DNA of 64,000 bases from Streptomyces sp. HB132. Its GTDB lineage: Bacteria; Actinomycetota; Actinomycetes; Streptomycetales; Streptomycetaceae. Positions 16,203-24,123 of this stretch are shown piece after piece (the stretch's first letter is position 1; every line of letters starts with the position of its first letter). The stretch covers positions 248,001 to 312,000 of the forward strand of contig NZ_JAFBGA010000008.1 of the NCBI RefSeq assembly GCF_016909575.1, read 5' to 3'. The notes under the pieces were generated by a model. It ran no database searches, was not told the origin of the DNA, and worked only from the letters and a program-made list of their open reading frames with translations. Position numbers and translations under genes: made by a program.

Positions 16203-17569
16203 CCCCCTCCACGAAAGGCACTTCACCGGGCAACGCACCCTCGCCCCTGGAACCGCTCGCGCTGTACGGGGACGGCTTCGCCGCCGATCCGCACGGCCAC
16301 TACCGCAGGCTGCGTGCCCAGGGCCCGCTTGCCAGGGTGCGCATCGCCCCGGACATCGACGCGATGCTGGTCACCGACTACCACGCGGCCGCCGACCTGC
16401 TGCGGGACACCGAGACCTTCACCAAGGATCCCCGCGCCTGGCAGGCGGGCGTACCGGCCGACTCACCGGTCCTGCCGGTGCTGGGCCACCGGCCCACCGC
16501 CCTCTTCACCGACGGTGCCGTCCACGCCCGCTACCGCGACGCCATCAACGACACCCTCGCCCTGATCGAACCCCATCTGCTGCGCGCGGAGGTCGTCCGG
16601 GTCTCCCAGCGGCTCATCGCCGAGTTCTCGGCCACCGGCACCGGTGACCTCATCGCCCAGTACGCCCGCAGGCTCCCCCTGCACGTCTTCACGGCCGCCT
16701 TCGGCGTGGCCACGGAGGACGTCCGGCGGGTGGTCCGAGGAACGGCCGGAATGATGGACTCCGGGGCGGACGCGACCGAGGCATACGAGGACCTCGTGGC
16801 AGTCGTCTCCGCTCTGGTCTCCGAACGGCGGCGCAGACCGGGCCGTGACCTCACCACGTATCTGCTCGCCCACCCGGCAGGTCTCGACGACAACGAGGCG
16901 GTGCGTCAGATCACGCTCATCATGAGCGTGGGCCACGACCCCACGACCAACCTGATCGGCAACGCGCTGCTGCGCATGCTCAGCGACACCGGGTACGGGG
17001 GCTCCCTGCACGGCGGCGCCACAACCGCGCGCGAAGCGGTCGACGACGTGCTCTGGCGCGACCCGCCCCTGGCCAACCTGGGGGCTCACTTCCCGCGGTA
17101 CGACACCGAGTTCCACGGCGTCCCGCTGCGCGCCGGGCAGCTCGTACTGGTCTCGTTCGCCGCCGCCAACACGCAGTCGACGCCGGCCGTCCCGCGCACC
17201 GCGGTGCGGTCCGGTGACGGTGGTCACCTCGCGTGGTCGACGGGCCCGCACCGCTGCCCGGCCAAGCCGTCCGCCCTGCTGATGGCGACGACGGCGATCG
17301 AACAGATCACCAGCCAGCTCTGTGACCTGGAACTGGCGGTCGAACCCGGCGCGCTGGTCTGGCGGCCGGGCCCCTTCCACCGCGCGCTCGCCCATCTCCC
17401 CGTGCGATTCACCCCGCTCGACGCGTTCGTGGACCCGGAGGACGCGTTCGCGGGACCTGACGACGCGCTCGTCGAACGGGACGACGCTCGCGTCGAACCG
17501 GATGCTGCGGAAGCTCCGGACTCCGCCGATCACGCCCCGAACCGTGTCGGTGGTACGCCGAACGGGTGA
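16199..17569 (+). CDS. Conservon-linked cytochrome P450 lacking the ExxR arginine (CYP157/156-like)
   Basis: Fifth gene of the conservon, 456 residues. The I-helix is SVGHDPTTNLIGNALL rather than AGxxT. At the K-helix, where P450s carry ExxR, the sequence is VDDVLWRDPP: Asp replaces Glu and Trp replaces Arg. The haem loop is WSTGPHRCPAKPSALL with Cys near 353. Loss of ExxR with Trp in its place is known for CYP157 enzymes encoded in S. coelicolor conservons. The protein ends in an acidic tail with imperfect repeats (DAFVDPEDAFAGPDDALVER). It may be a signalling or haem-sensing P450 rather than a catalytic one; that is inference. Confidence 0.88.
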   Translation: MTPSTKGTSPGNAPSPLEPLALYGDGFAADPHGHYRRLRAQGPLARVRIAPDIDAMLVTDYHAAADLLRDTETFTKDPRAWQAGVPADSPVLPVLGHRPTALFTDGAVHARYRDAINDTLALIEPHLLRAEVVRVSQRLIAEFSATGTGDLIAQYARRLPLHVFTAAFGVATEDVRRVVRGTAGMMDSGADATEAYEDLVAVVSALVSERRRRPGRDLTTYLLAHPAGLDDNEAVRQITLIMSVGHDPTTNLIGNALLRMLSDTGYGGSLHGGATTAREAVDDVLWRDPPLANLGAHFPRYDTEFHGVPLRAGQLVLVSFAAANTQSTPAVPRTAVRSGDGGHLAWSTGPHRCPAKPSALLMATTAIEQITSQLCDLELAVEPGALVWRPGPFHRALAHLPVRFTPLDAFVDPEDAFAGPDDALVERDDARVEPDAAEAPDSADHAPNRVGGTPNG

Positions 17570-17644
17570 GGGACGAGAGAATTGCCCGATGAACAGCGAG
17601 CGCAGCCGGCGCACAGCCAACCGGCACAGGGACGGGGTGGCTCT

Positions 17645-18052
17645 GTGAGCAGGTACGACAGGTACGACAGGTACGACGCCACCGACGAACAGTGGGAAGG
17701 GCTCGCCCAGGTCGTACCCCTGAGGGGCCGTAACGAATGGCCTTCGCGGGTCGATCACAGGACGGTCCCCGATCGGCAGGAGTCGGTCGAGCAGCGGCGT
17801 CTGGTCGTCCTGCGGGTGCAGGTGTTCGCGGACGCGCGTGAGGTGGCCGAATACCTCGTGGCACAGATCCCGGTCCTGCTGGACCTGACCGGCGCCGAGA
17901 ACGACGTGGCCAAACGGATCCTCGACTTCAGCAGCGGCGTGGTCTTCGGGCTGGGCAGCGGGATGCACCGGGTGGACCGCAACGTCTTCCTGCTCGCTCC
18001 GGTCGGCATGGAGGTCGAGGGGGTCACCGCCGCGGGAGTACCTCAATCGTAG
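17645..18052 (+). CDS. sflB: SepF-like cell-division protein SflB
   Basis: A 135-residue SepF paralogue. The C-terminal domain follows the SepF pattern: RLVVLRVQVFADAREVAEYL, IPVLLDLTGAENDVAKRILD, FSSGVVFGLGSGMHRVDRNV, FLLAPVGMEVEG. SepF anchors FtsZ to the membrane; in Streptomyces the extra copies SflA and SflB influence polar growth and branching. The N-terminal membrane-binding part is short and begins SRYDRYDRYDATDEQWEGLA. GTG at 17645 is preferred, with GGACGGGGTGG upstream; a TTG at 17582 would add 21 poorly conserved residues. SflB rather than SflA is based on recalled synteny with SCO5967. Confidence 0.82.
   Translation: MSRYDRYDRYDATDEQWEGLAQVVPLRGRNEWPSRVDHRTVPDRQESVEQRRLVVLRVQVFADAREVAEYLVAQIPVLLDLTGAENDVAKRILDFSSGVVFGLGSGMHRVDRNVFLLAPVGMEVEGVTAAGVPQS
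17651..17677 (+). repeat. Three tandem 9-base repeats at the sflB 5' end
   Basis: AGGTACGAC is repeated three times exactly, giving RYD-RYD-RYD right after the start of SflB, in or next to its membrane-targeting end. Confidence 0.9.
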
Positions 18053-18107
18053 GAAGGTCGTGCGGGCGGAACGGTTCGCCGCTCACCGGCGTGCGTACGG
18101 TCCGCTC

Positions 18108-19280
18108 ATGACTGTGATCTCCTCGGGGCGGACGGTTCCGTCGCCGTCAGGCGCGGCCCGGCCCGCACGCCCCTTCGTCGGCGAACTCCGGCTCGACGCC
18201 TTCGCCTCACACCGCCGGACCGTCATCCCGCTCGGTCCGCTCACGCTCCTCGCGGGGGCCAGCGGGAGTGGGAAGTCGACCGCCCTTCGTGCCTACGACG
18301 CCCTTGCGCGGCTGGCTGCGGGTGATCCGCTGGAGGAGGTCTTCCCCGACCCGGTGGCCTGGGTCCCGGAACGGGCCGGCGCCGACGAGCAGGGGCGGCG
18401 CGGATTCAGGCTCGGCTGCACGGTGGAGGGCCCGGCCGGCCCGGTGAGACTGGATCTCGCCGTGCAGGCCGATCCCGAGCTCCGTATCGTCGGGGAGCGG
18501 CTGGCCGACTGCGGCGAGACCCTGCTGAGCACGGCACTGCGGGATCCCCGGCGTTCCCACGTCCAGGCTGCCTGGCACACCGCCGGTTCGGTGCCGGTGA
18601 CGCGCGCACCCTTCCCCGACGACCGACTCGGCACGGCGCTGCTGCCGTTGCGGGTGGCGGGGACGACCGACGGGCAGCTCCGGGTGCTGGCGGCCGCCGA
18701 ACAGGTGGTGGTGGCACTGCGGTCGGCCTTCGTCTGCGATCCTCGACCGCGGCGGATGTGTGCCGCCGTGCCCGTCGGGGAGGGGAGGCTCACCTCGTCC
18801 TGCGACAACCTCGCCGATGTCCTCCACCGCACCCACAGCCGATGCGCCCAGCGGCACGCGCGGTTGGTCGCCGTTGCGGACGCCGGGTGCTCGGGCCGGG
18901 TGACGGGGCTGACCGTCGAGCGTCTGGCGGACGGGACCGTGCAGGCCCTGACCAGCCGGGGAGCGGACCGCAGCACCCCTGTCGGCCGCCTCGGGGACGG
19001 CGAACTGAGGTACCTGGCCTTCGCGCTCGTGCTGTTGACCGGGCCCCATGCCCTGGTGGTGGACCCGGCGGCTGAAGTGCCCTCGGCCATGCAGGCCCTC
19101 ACCGTCCTCGCGGACGGACTCGACCGGAGCCTGGACGTGCGGCAGACCGCGCAGCTGCTGGCGCTGGCGGCGTCGGTCTGCGCGGACGGGCGCATGCGCC
19201 TGCTGGGGACGGTCGGGGAGGCTGCCGCGGCTGCGGCCCGCGGGGTCGAGGGCGCGGCGGTGGTAGACCTGACCCCGTGA
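18108..19280 (+). CDS. AAA/OLD-like ATPase with altered Walker B
   Basis: A 390-residue cytoplasmic ATPase of the AAA_21/RecF-SMC-like type. Walker A is LAGASGSGKST (residues 48-58). Near the C-terminus a signature-like GRLGDGELRYLAFALVLL is followed by HALVVDPAAEVPSAMQAL, where the usual hhhhDEP of Walker B reads VVDPAAE, so the catalytic Glu right after Asp is displaced. No nuclease or transmembrane domain is seen. ATG is preferred, with TACGGT seven bases before it (leaderless style); an upstream GTG at 18060 is the alternative. Its stop overlaps the MazG-like gene (GTGA), so the two are made together. Function unknown. Confidence 0.75.
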   Translation: MTVISSGRTVPSPSGAARPARPFVGELRLDAFASHRRTVIPLGPLTLLAGASGSGKSTALRAYDALARLAAGDPLEEVFPDPVAWVPERAGADEQGRRGFRLGCTVEGPAGPVRLDLAVQADPELRIVGERLADCGETLLSTALRDPRRSHVQAAWHTAGSVPVTRAPFPDDRLGTALLPLRVAGTTDGQLRVLAAAEQVVVALRSAFVCDPRPRRMCAAVPVGEGRLTSSCDNLADVLHRTHSRCAQRHARLVAVADAGCSGRVTGLTVERLADGTVQALTSRGADRSTPVGRLGDGELRYLAFALVLLTGPHALVVDPAAEVPSAMQALTVLADGLDRSLDVRQTAQLLALAASVCADGRMRLLGTVGEAAAAAARGVEGAAVVDLTP

Positions 19281-19636
19281 CGGATCTGGATGTAGCACAA
19301 CTGCAGCGTCGGCTGGCCGACTTCGCGGCGTCCCGGGCATGGGAGCCTTACCACACCCCCAAGAACCTCTCGGCCGCGCTGAGCGTGGAGGCCTCCGAAC
19401 TCCTGGAGATCTTCCAGTGGCTCACGCCGGAGCAGTCGGCGAGGGTGATGGAGGACACCGACACGGCGTTCCGCGTCACGGACGAGGTCGCGGACGTCCT
19501 GGCGTACCTGCTGCAGTTCTGTGAGGTCCTCGGCATCGACGTACTGGCCGCGCTGGCGGCGAAGATCGACCGGAATGAGAAGCGTTTTCCTGTGCCGAGC
19601 GGTGTTGAACCGACCGAACGTCACTCTTCGGAGTAA
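19277..19636 (+). CDS. MazG-like nucleotide pyrophosphohydrolase
   Basis: All-alpha NTP pyrophosphatase of 119 residues in the MazG/RS21-C6 (dCTPase-like) superfamily. Metal-binding acidic residues are seen in SVEASELLEIFQWLT (ExxE) and TDEVADVLAYLLQFCE (DEVAD). Such enzymes hydrolyse non-canonical or excess (d)NTPs to monophosphates. Translationally coupled to the upstream ATPase by a GTGA overlap, suggesting the ATPase works with nucleotide pools. Confidence 0.88.
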   Translation: MTDLDVAQLQRRLADFAASRAWEPYHTPKNLSAALSVEASELLEIFQWLTPEQSARVMEDTDTAFRVTDEVADVLAYLLQFCEVLGIDVLAALAAKIDRNEKRFPVPSGVEPTERHSSE

Positions 19637-19641
19637 TCGAC

Positions 19642-19719
19642 TTATCCACAATCGGCTTCCTGTCCACAGATTTCCGATTTCCTCTGGCTTTCGTGTGCCA
19701 CCACCCTCACTGTGGGTAA
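19642..19719. promoter_or_regulatory. Cluster of three DnaA-box-like 9-mers
   Basis: The gap holds a perfect consensus box TTATCCACA (19642-19650), a second in the same orientation, CTGTCCACA (19660-19668), exactly 18 bases on, and TTACCCACA on the opposite strand (19711-19719). Streptomyces DnaA prefers TTGTCCACA, so the first and second each differ little from it. The region is less GC-rich than its surroundings. It could be a DnaA-titrating or DnaA-regulated promoter site for the downstream gene; nothing else here looks like an origin. Confidence 0.5.
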
Positions 19720-19772
19720 TGAAGGGGTGAGCGGGTTTTTTCTACGGGCGGTCTCGGCGACGGGGGAATCGC

Positions 19773-20339
19773 ATGGAAGCGGAGCGACTGATCGCGGCGG
19801 GCCGGAGCGCGCTGGCGGGCAGCCGGGGGGTGCCGGCCGTCATGGCGGAGGCGTGGCAGGCCCAGGCCCTCGCCCGGGCGGTCGGCGGACACCTGGCCAG
19901 GTATGGGCCGGCGGAGTTACGGACGGACGCGCGGGGGCTCAGCGAGACCTGCGCGCTGGGCAGCGCCGTGCTCGACCACCCGATGGTTCCGGCCGGGGGT
20001 GTGCGGGCGTCGCAGCTCACCGAAGTGACCCGGCTCTCAGGGGCGTTGGCCGCACTGGTGCTGCTGCTGGGCGAAGCGGGTATCGCTCTGGTGGGTGTCG
20101 CCTGCGGCACGGAGGAGGAAGGGCTCTACTGGCAGTGCATCGAGGCGATAGACGCCGTCGACGAGTCCGTGGACCGGGTCCACGGCATGCTGCGACGGCT
20201 CGCCGAGCAGGAGAGGGACCGGGAGAGCGGGCAGGAACCGGACCGTGAGCGCGACGGCCCGTTCGGACCCGGTCACGAACCGGTGGTTCATGGATCAGTG
20301 GTCCACGGACCGGCGGATTCGGTGGCCCACCAGCCGTGA
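19773..20339 (+). CDS. Conserved streptomycete protein (possibly DUF6099)
   Basis: A 188-residue soluble protein. The first 140 residues are mostly helical (MEAERLIAAGRSALAGSRG, AEAWQAQALARAVGGHLARY, LSGALAALVLLLGEAGIALV, IDAVDESVDRVHGMLRRLAE); the rest is a charged, low-complexity tail ending in repeats of VVHGSVVHG. I recall similar proteins filed under DUF6099 but could not check. It lies downstream of the DnaA-box cluster. Function unknown. Confidence 0.68.
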   Translation: MEAERLIAAGRSALAGSRGVPAVMAEAWQAQALARAVGGHLARYGPAELRTDARGLSETCALGSAVLDHPMVPAGGVRASQLTEVTRLSGALAALVLLLGEAGIALVGVACGTEEEGLYWQCIEAIDAVDESVDRVHGMLRRLAEQERDRESGQEPDRERDGPFGPGHEPVVHGSVVHGPADSVAHQP

Positions 20340-20459
20340 GCGGGACGGCCGTGAGTCGGGCGGCCGGGGGCGTGCCGAGCGTGTTCGACGGGGCAGGAGG
20401 GTGTGGGGCCGAAGCGCAGGGGAGACGGGCGCGGCGGTTCGAAGGTGCAGGATGGAGAC

Positions 20460-21383
20460 ATGGATCTTCGAATCTTCACCGAGCCCCAGCAAGGGGCGAG
20501 CTACGACACCCTGCTGACCGTCGCCAAGGCCGCCGAGGACCTCGGCTTCGATGCCTTCTACCGGTCGGACCACTATCTGCGTATGGGCTCCGGGGACGGC
20601 CTGCCGGGCCCGACCGACGCCTGGATCACTCTGGCCGGGCTGGCCCGCGAGACCAAGCGGATCCGCCTCGGCACGCTGATGACGGCGGGCACCTTCCGCC
20701 TGCCAGGGGTGCTGGCCATCCAGGTAGCCCAGGTCGACCAGATGTCCGGTGGCCGCGTCGAGCTCGGTCTGGGGGCCGGCTGGTTCGAGGAGGAGCACAA
20801 GGCGTACGGGATCCCGTTCCCGAAGGAGAAGTTCGGCCGGCTCGAGGAGCAGCTGGCGATCGTCACGGGTCTGTGGGAGACGGAGACCGGCAAGACGTTC
20901 AGCTACGACGGGACGTATTACCAGCTCACCGACTCACCGGCGCTGCCGAAGCCCGCTCAGGCGAAGGTGCCGGTCCTGATCGGCGGTCACGGCGCGGTCC
21001 GCACGCCACGTCTGGCCGCGCGGTACGCGGACGAGTTCAACATCCCGTTCGCGTCGATCGAGGACAGCGAGAAGCAGTTCGGCCGGGTCAGGGAAGCGGC
21101 CGTGGCGGCCGGTCGGGCCCCGGACGACCTGGTGTATTCCAACGCCCTGGTGGTGTGCGTCGGGAAGAACGACGCGGAGGTGGCCAGGCGCGCTTCCGCC
21201 ATCGGACGGGAGGTGGAGGAGATCAAGGCCAACGGGCTGGCGGGCTCGCCCGACGAGGTGGTCGACAAGATCGGCCGCTATGCCGCCATCGGCTCCTCAC
21301 GTGTCTACCTCCAGGTTCTGGACCTGCACGACCTGGGGCATCTGGAGCTGATCTCGTCGCAGGTCCAGGCGCAGCTGGGCTGA
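20460..21383 (+). CDS. F420-dependent LLM-class oxidoreductase
   Basis: Luciferase-like (LLM) TIM-barrel oxidoreductase of 307 residues, probably using cofactor F420. Family features: MDLRIFTEPQQG start, AAEDLGFDAFYRSDHYL, RLGTLMTAGTFRLPGVLAIQ, GGRVELGLGAGWFEEEHKAY, VPVLIGGHGAVRTPRLAARY. The GLGAGWxxxEH block is typical of F420-type members. ATG is preferred at the conserved MDLRIF; AGGATGGAG precedes it and could be either a ribosome-binding site or part of a -10. Substrate unknown; stands as a single gene. Confidence 0.88.
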   Translation: MDLRIFTEPQQGASYDTLLTVAKAAEDLGFDAFYRSDHYLRMGSGDGLPGPTDAWITLAGLARETKRIRLGTLMTAGTFRLPGVLAIQVAQVDQMSGGRVELGLGAGWFEEEHKAYGIPFPKEKFGRLEEQLAIVTGLWETETGKTFSYDGTYYQLTDSPALPKPAQAKVPVLIGGHGAVRTPRLAARYADEFNIPFASIEDSEKQFGRVREAAVAAGRAPDDLVYSNALVVCVGKNDAEVARRASAIGREVEEIKANGLAGSPDEVVDKIGRYAAIGSSRVYLQVLDLHDLGHLELISSQVQAQLG

Positions 21384-21641
21384 CGGGAAGAGACCGGCCG
21401 GCAGGTGTGGACCCCACGCGGCGCGGCTCCGGCAGGGCGGGACCGCGAGGACCGATGCGGGACCGGGTGTGACACCGGGCGGACCGTGAGGGTCCCTGCG
21501 TCCGGGCTGCGGCACCAGGTGCGACCGCGAGTCCCGCCGCGGACGGGACGTGGCACCGGGCGGGACCGCCGGGACCCGGCGGGGGCCGGGACCGGCCGGA
21601 ATCGCCCGGCAACCGTATGCAGTCGACAGCAAGGAGTAATC

Positions 21642-22589
21642 GTGCACACCGCCCGGACCTCCGACCCATCGCCCGACCCATCGCCCGGCCGAACGCTCGG
21701 CGACGCGCTCGCCGAGGGGACCGTCCTGCTGGACGGTGGTCTCTCCAACCAGCTGGAGGCGCAGGGCTGCGATCTGTCCGACGCCCTGTGGTCGGCCCGA
21801 CTGCTGAGCGATGCGCCCCAGCAGATCGAGGCCGCTCACGCCGCGTACGCGCGGGCGGGTGCGCAGGTCCTCATCACCGCGAGCTACCAGGCGACCTTCG
21901 AGGGGTTCGCGCGGCGCGGCATCGGGAAGGGCCGGGCCGCCGAGCTGATGGCCGGCAGTGTGGCGGCGGCGCGCAGGGCGGGCGCGGTGACGGGGCGCGA
22001 GAGCTGGGTCGCCGCCTCGGTCGGACCGTACGGGGCGATGCTCGCGGACGGCAGCGAGTACCGGGGCCGGTACGGGCTGACCGTCCGGGAGCTGATGCGC
22101 TTCCACCGGCCCAGGGCCGAGACACTGGCGGCGGCGGGCCCTGACGTACTGGCCCTGGAGACCGTGCCGGACATCGACGAGGCCGAGGCCCTGCTCCGGG
22201 TGGTCCAGGACCTCGGAGTGCCGGTCTGGCTCTCGTACAGCGTGGCGGGCGACCGGACCAGGGCCGGACAGCCCCTGACGGAGGCCTTCGGGCTCGTCGC
22301 CGGCATCGACCAGGTCGTGGCCGTCGGGGTCAACTGCTGTGACCCCGACGATGCGGACCGTGCGGTGGAGATGGCGTCCGCGGCCACCGGCAAGCCCGTC
22401 GTCGTGTACCCGAACAGTGGGGAGGAGTGGGACGCCGACAGCCGCGACTGGACCGGGAGAGCCACATTCGAACCGGGCAGGGTACGGGACTGGCAGCGGG
22501 CCGGCGCTCGGCTGGTCGGCGGCTGCTGCCGCGTCGGCCCGTCCGGCATCGCGGCGCTGGCAGACCGACTGCGGTCGTCCGGGGCGTGA
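21642..22589 (+). CDS. mmuM: Homocysteine S-methyltransferase
   Basis: Zinc-dependent methyltransferase of 315 residues that moves a methyl group from S-methylmethionine or SAM to homocysteine, giving methionine. Zinc ligands are visible as VGVNCC (first Cys) and the C-terminal VGGCCRVGP pair. VLLDGGLSNQLEAQG and TASYQATFEGFARRG are standard family segments. GTG is chosen since AAGGAG lies five bases before it. The 258-base gap upstream is very GC-rich with repeated GCGGGACC-like words and GTCCCG/CGGGAC inverted repeats, and holds no gene that I can see. Confidence 0.92.
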   Translation: MHTARTSDPSPDPSPGRTLGDALAEGTVLLDGGLSNQLEAQGCDLSDALWSARLLSDAPQQIEAAHAAYARAGAQVLITASYQATFEGFARRGIGKGRAAELMAGSVAAARRAGAVTGRESWVAASVGPYGAMLADGSEYRGRYGLTVRELMRFHRPRAETLAAAGPDVLALETVPDIDEAEALLRVVQDLGVPVWLSYSVAGDRTRAGQPLTEAFGLVAGIDQVVAVGVNCCDPDDADRAVEMASAATGKPVVVYPNSGEEWDADSRDWTGRATFEPGRVRDWQRAGARLVGGCCRVGPSGIAALADRLRSSGA

Positions 22590-22632
22590 AAATGCCTGGT
22601 GGGAGACAGATCACCGGACCATACTCGGACAC

Positions 22633-24123
22633 GTGTTCCTGACTATCAGCACGACCGGCACCCCGGAGCGTCCCGCCACCGATCTCGGCTACCTGCTGCA
22701 CAAGCATCCCGACAAGGCGCAGACGTTCTCGACCTCGCACGGCACCGCGCATGTCTTCTACCCCGAAGCGTCCGCGGAGCGCTGCACCGCAGCTCTGCTG
22801 CTGGAGGTGGATCCGGTGGCGTTGGTGAGGCGCGGCAAGGGCAAGGGCCGGGGTGGAGCCCCCGACGCGGCGCTCGCGCAGTACGTCAACGACCGGCCGT
22901 ACGCGGCGTCGTCGCTGCTCTCCGTCGCGATGACGACGGTGTTCAAGTCGGCGCTGAACGGGGTGTGCCGGGCCATGCCCGAGCGGGCCCAGGAGACGAT
23001 GCCGCTGCGGATCGAGGTGCCCGCGCTGCCCGCACGCGGTGGGGCGGAGCTGGTGCGTGCACTCTTCGCGCCGCTCGGCTGGACGCGGGTGGACGCCGTG
23101 GCCGTGCGGCTGGACGAGCAGTTCCCGGAGTGGGGCGACTCACGCTACGTACGGCTGGTGCTCGAGGGGGAGCTGAGGCTCGCGGACGCCTTGCGCGAGC
23201 TGTACGTGCTGCTGCCGGTGCTCGACGACGCCAAGCACTACTGGGTCGCACCCGACGAGGTGGACAAACTGCTCCGGGCGGGCGAGGGCTGGCTTGCGCG
23301 GCACCCCGAGCAGAAGCTGATCACCAGCCGCTATCTCTCCCGTCGCTGGAGTCTCACGCGACAGGCGATGGAACGGCTCGAGCTGGTGCGGCTGGCGGAG
23401 TCGGACGACCTCGAGGTGGAGAGCGTCGACAACGCGGTGGACGAGACCACCGACACGGAGGAGAAGCCGGTGCCGCTCGCGGAGCGGCGCCGCGCGGCGA
23501 TCCTGGAGGCACTGGTGACGGCCGGTGCGAGCCGGGTCCTCGATCTCGGATGCGGACAGGGCCAGTTGGTACAGGCCCTGTTGAGAGACGTGCGGTTCAC
23601 GGAGATCGTCGGGGTCGACGTGTCGATGCGCGCCCTGGCCGTCGCGGCTCGCCGGCTGAAGCTGGACCGGATGGGCGAGCGGCAGGCCGGGCGGGTCACC
23701 CTTCGCCAGGGCGCGCTCACCTATACCGACAAGCAGCTGAAGGGGTATGACGCCGCGGTGCTGAGCGAGGTGATCGAGCACCTCGACCTGCCGCGTCTAC
23801 CGGCCCTGGAGTACGCGGTGTTCGGCTCCGCGCGACCGCGGACCGTGCTGGTGACGACGCCCAACGTCGAGTACAACGTCCGCTGGGAGACCCTCCCCGC
23901 CGGACAGGTGCGCCACGCGGACCACCGCTTCGAGTGGACCAGGGAGGAATTCCAGGACTGGGCGGGGCAGGTGGCCGAACGCCACGGCTACACGGTGCGG
24001 TTCGTGCCCGTGGGACCGGAGGACCCCGAGGTGGGGCCTCCCACACAGATGGCCGTGTTCACGATGACCACGGCCGACGGGACGACGTCCCGCGAGGCCA
24101 CGAAAGGGGTGAAGGCCGCATGA
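22633..24123 (+). CDS. hen1: RNA 3'-terminal 2'-O-methyltransferase Hen1
   Basis: Bacterial Hen1, 496 residues. The N-terminal half (about 1-240) is the domain that in Clostridium thermocellum activates the Pnkp ligase; the C-terminal half is an SAM methyltransferase with VLDLGCGQGQLVQALL near 302 and the metal site EVIEHLD near 378, which marks the repaired RNA end with a 2'-O-methyl group so it cannot be cut again at the same site. A run of acidic residues (DDLEVESVDNAVDETTDTEE) links the halves. GTG start with CATACT eight bases upstream, so probably leaderless. Overlaps pnkp by four bases. Confidence 0.94.
   Translation: MFLTISTTGTPERPATDLGYLLHKHPDKAQTFSTSHGTAHVFYPEASAERCTAALLLEVDPVALVRRGKGKGRGGAPDAALAQYVNDRPYAASSLLSVAMTTVFKSALNGVCRAMPERAQETMPLRIEVPALPARGGAELVRALFAPLGWTRVDAVAVRLDEQFPEWGDSRYVRLVLEGELRLADALRELYVLLPVLDDAKHYWVAPDEVDKLLRAGEGWLARHPEQKLITSRYLSRRWSLTRQAMERLELVRLAESDDLEVESVDNAVDETTDTEEKPVPLAERRRAAILEALVTAGASRVLDLGCGQGQLVQALLRDVRFTEIVGVDVSMRALAVAARRLKLDRMGERQAGRVTLRQGALTYTDKQLKGYDAAVLSEVIEHLDLPRLPALEYAVFGSARPRTVLVTTPNVEYNVRWETLPAGQVRHADHRFEWTREEFQDWAGQVAERHGYTVRFVPVGPEDPEVGPPTQMAVFTMTTADGTTSREATKGVKAA

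Noticed and set aside
17582..17644. TTG at 17582 as sflB start
   Set aside because: It adds a Gln/Pro-rich stretch not typical of SepF-like proteins; the GTG at 17645 begins the expected SRYD segment.
19642..19719. DnaA-box cluster as a replication origin
   Set aside because: Only three boxes, no AT-rich unwinding element and no dnaA/dnaN/gyr genes nearby; streptomycete oriC has many more boxes.
21384..21641. Repeated GCGGGACC-like words before mmuM as a repeat array or gene
   Set aside because: Units are irregular in length and spacing; no codon pattern. Treated as GC-rich intergenic DNA with minor hairpin potential.
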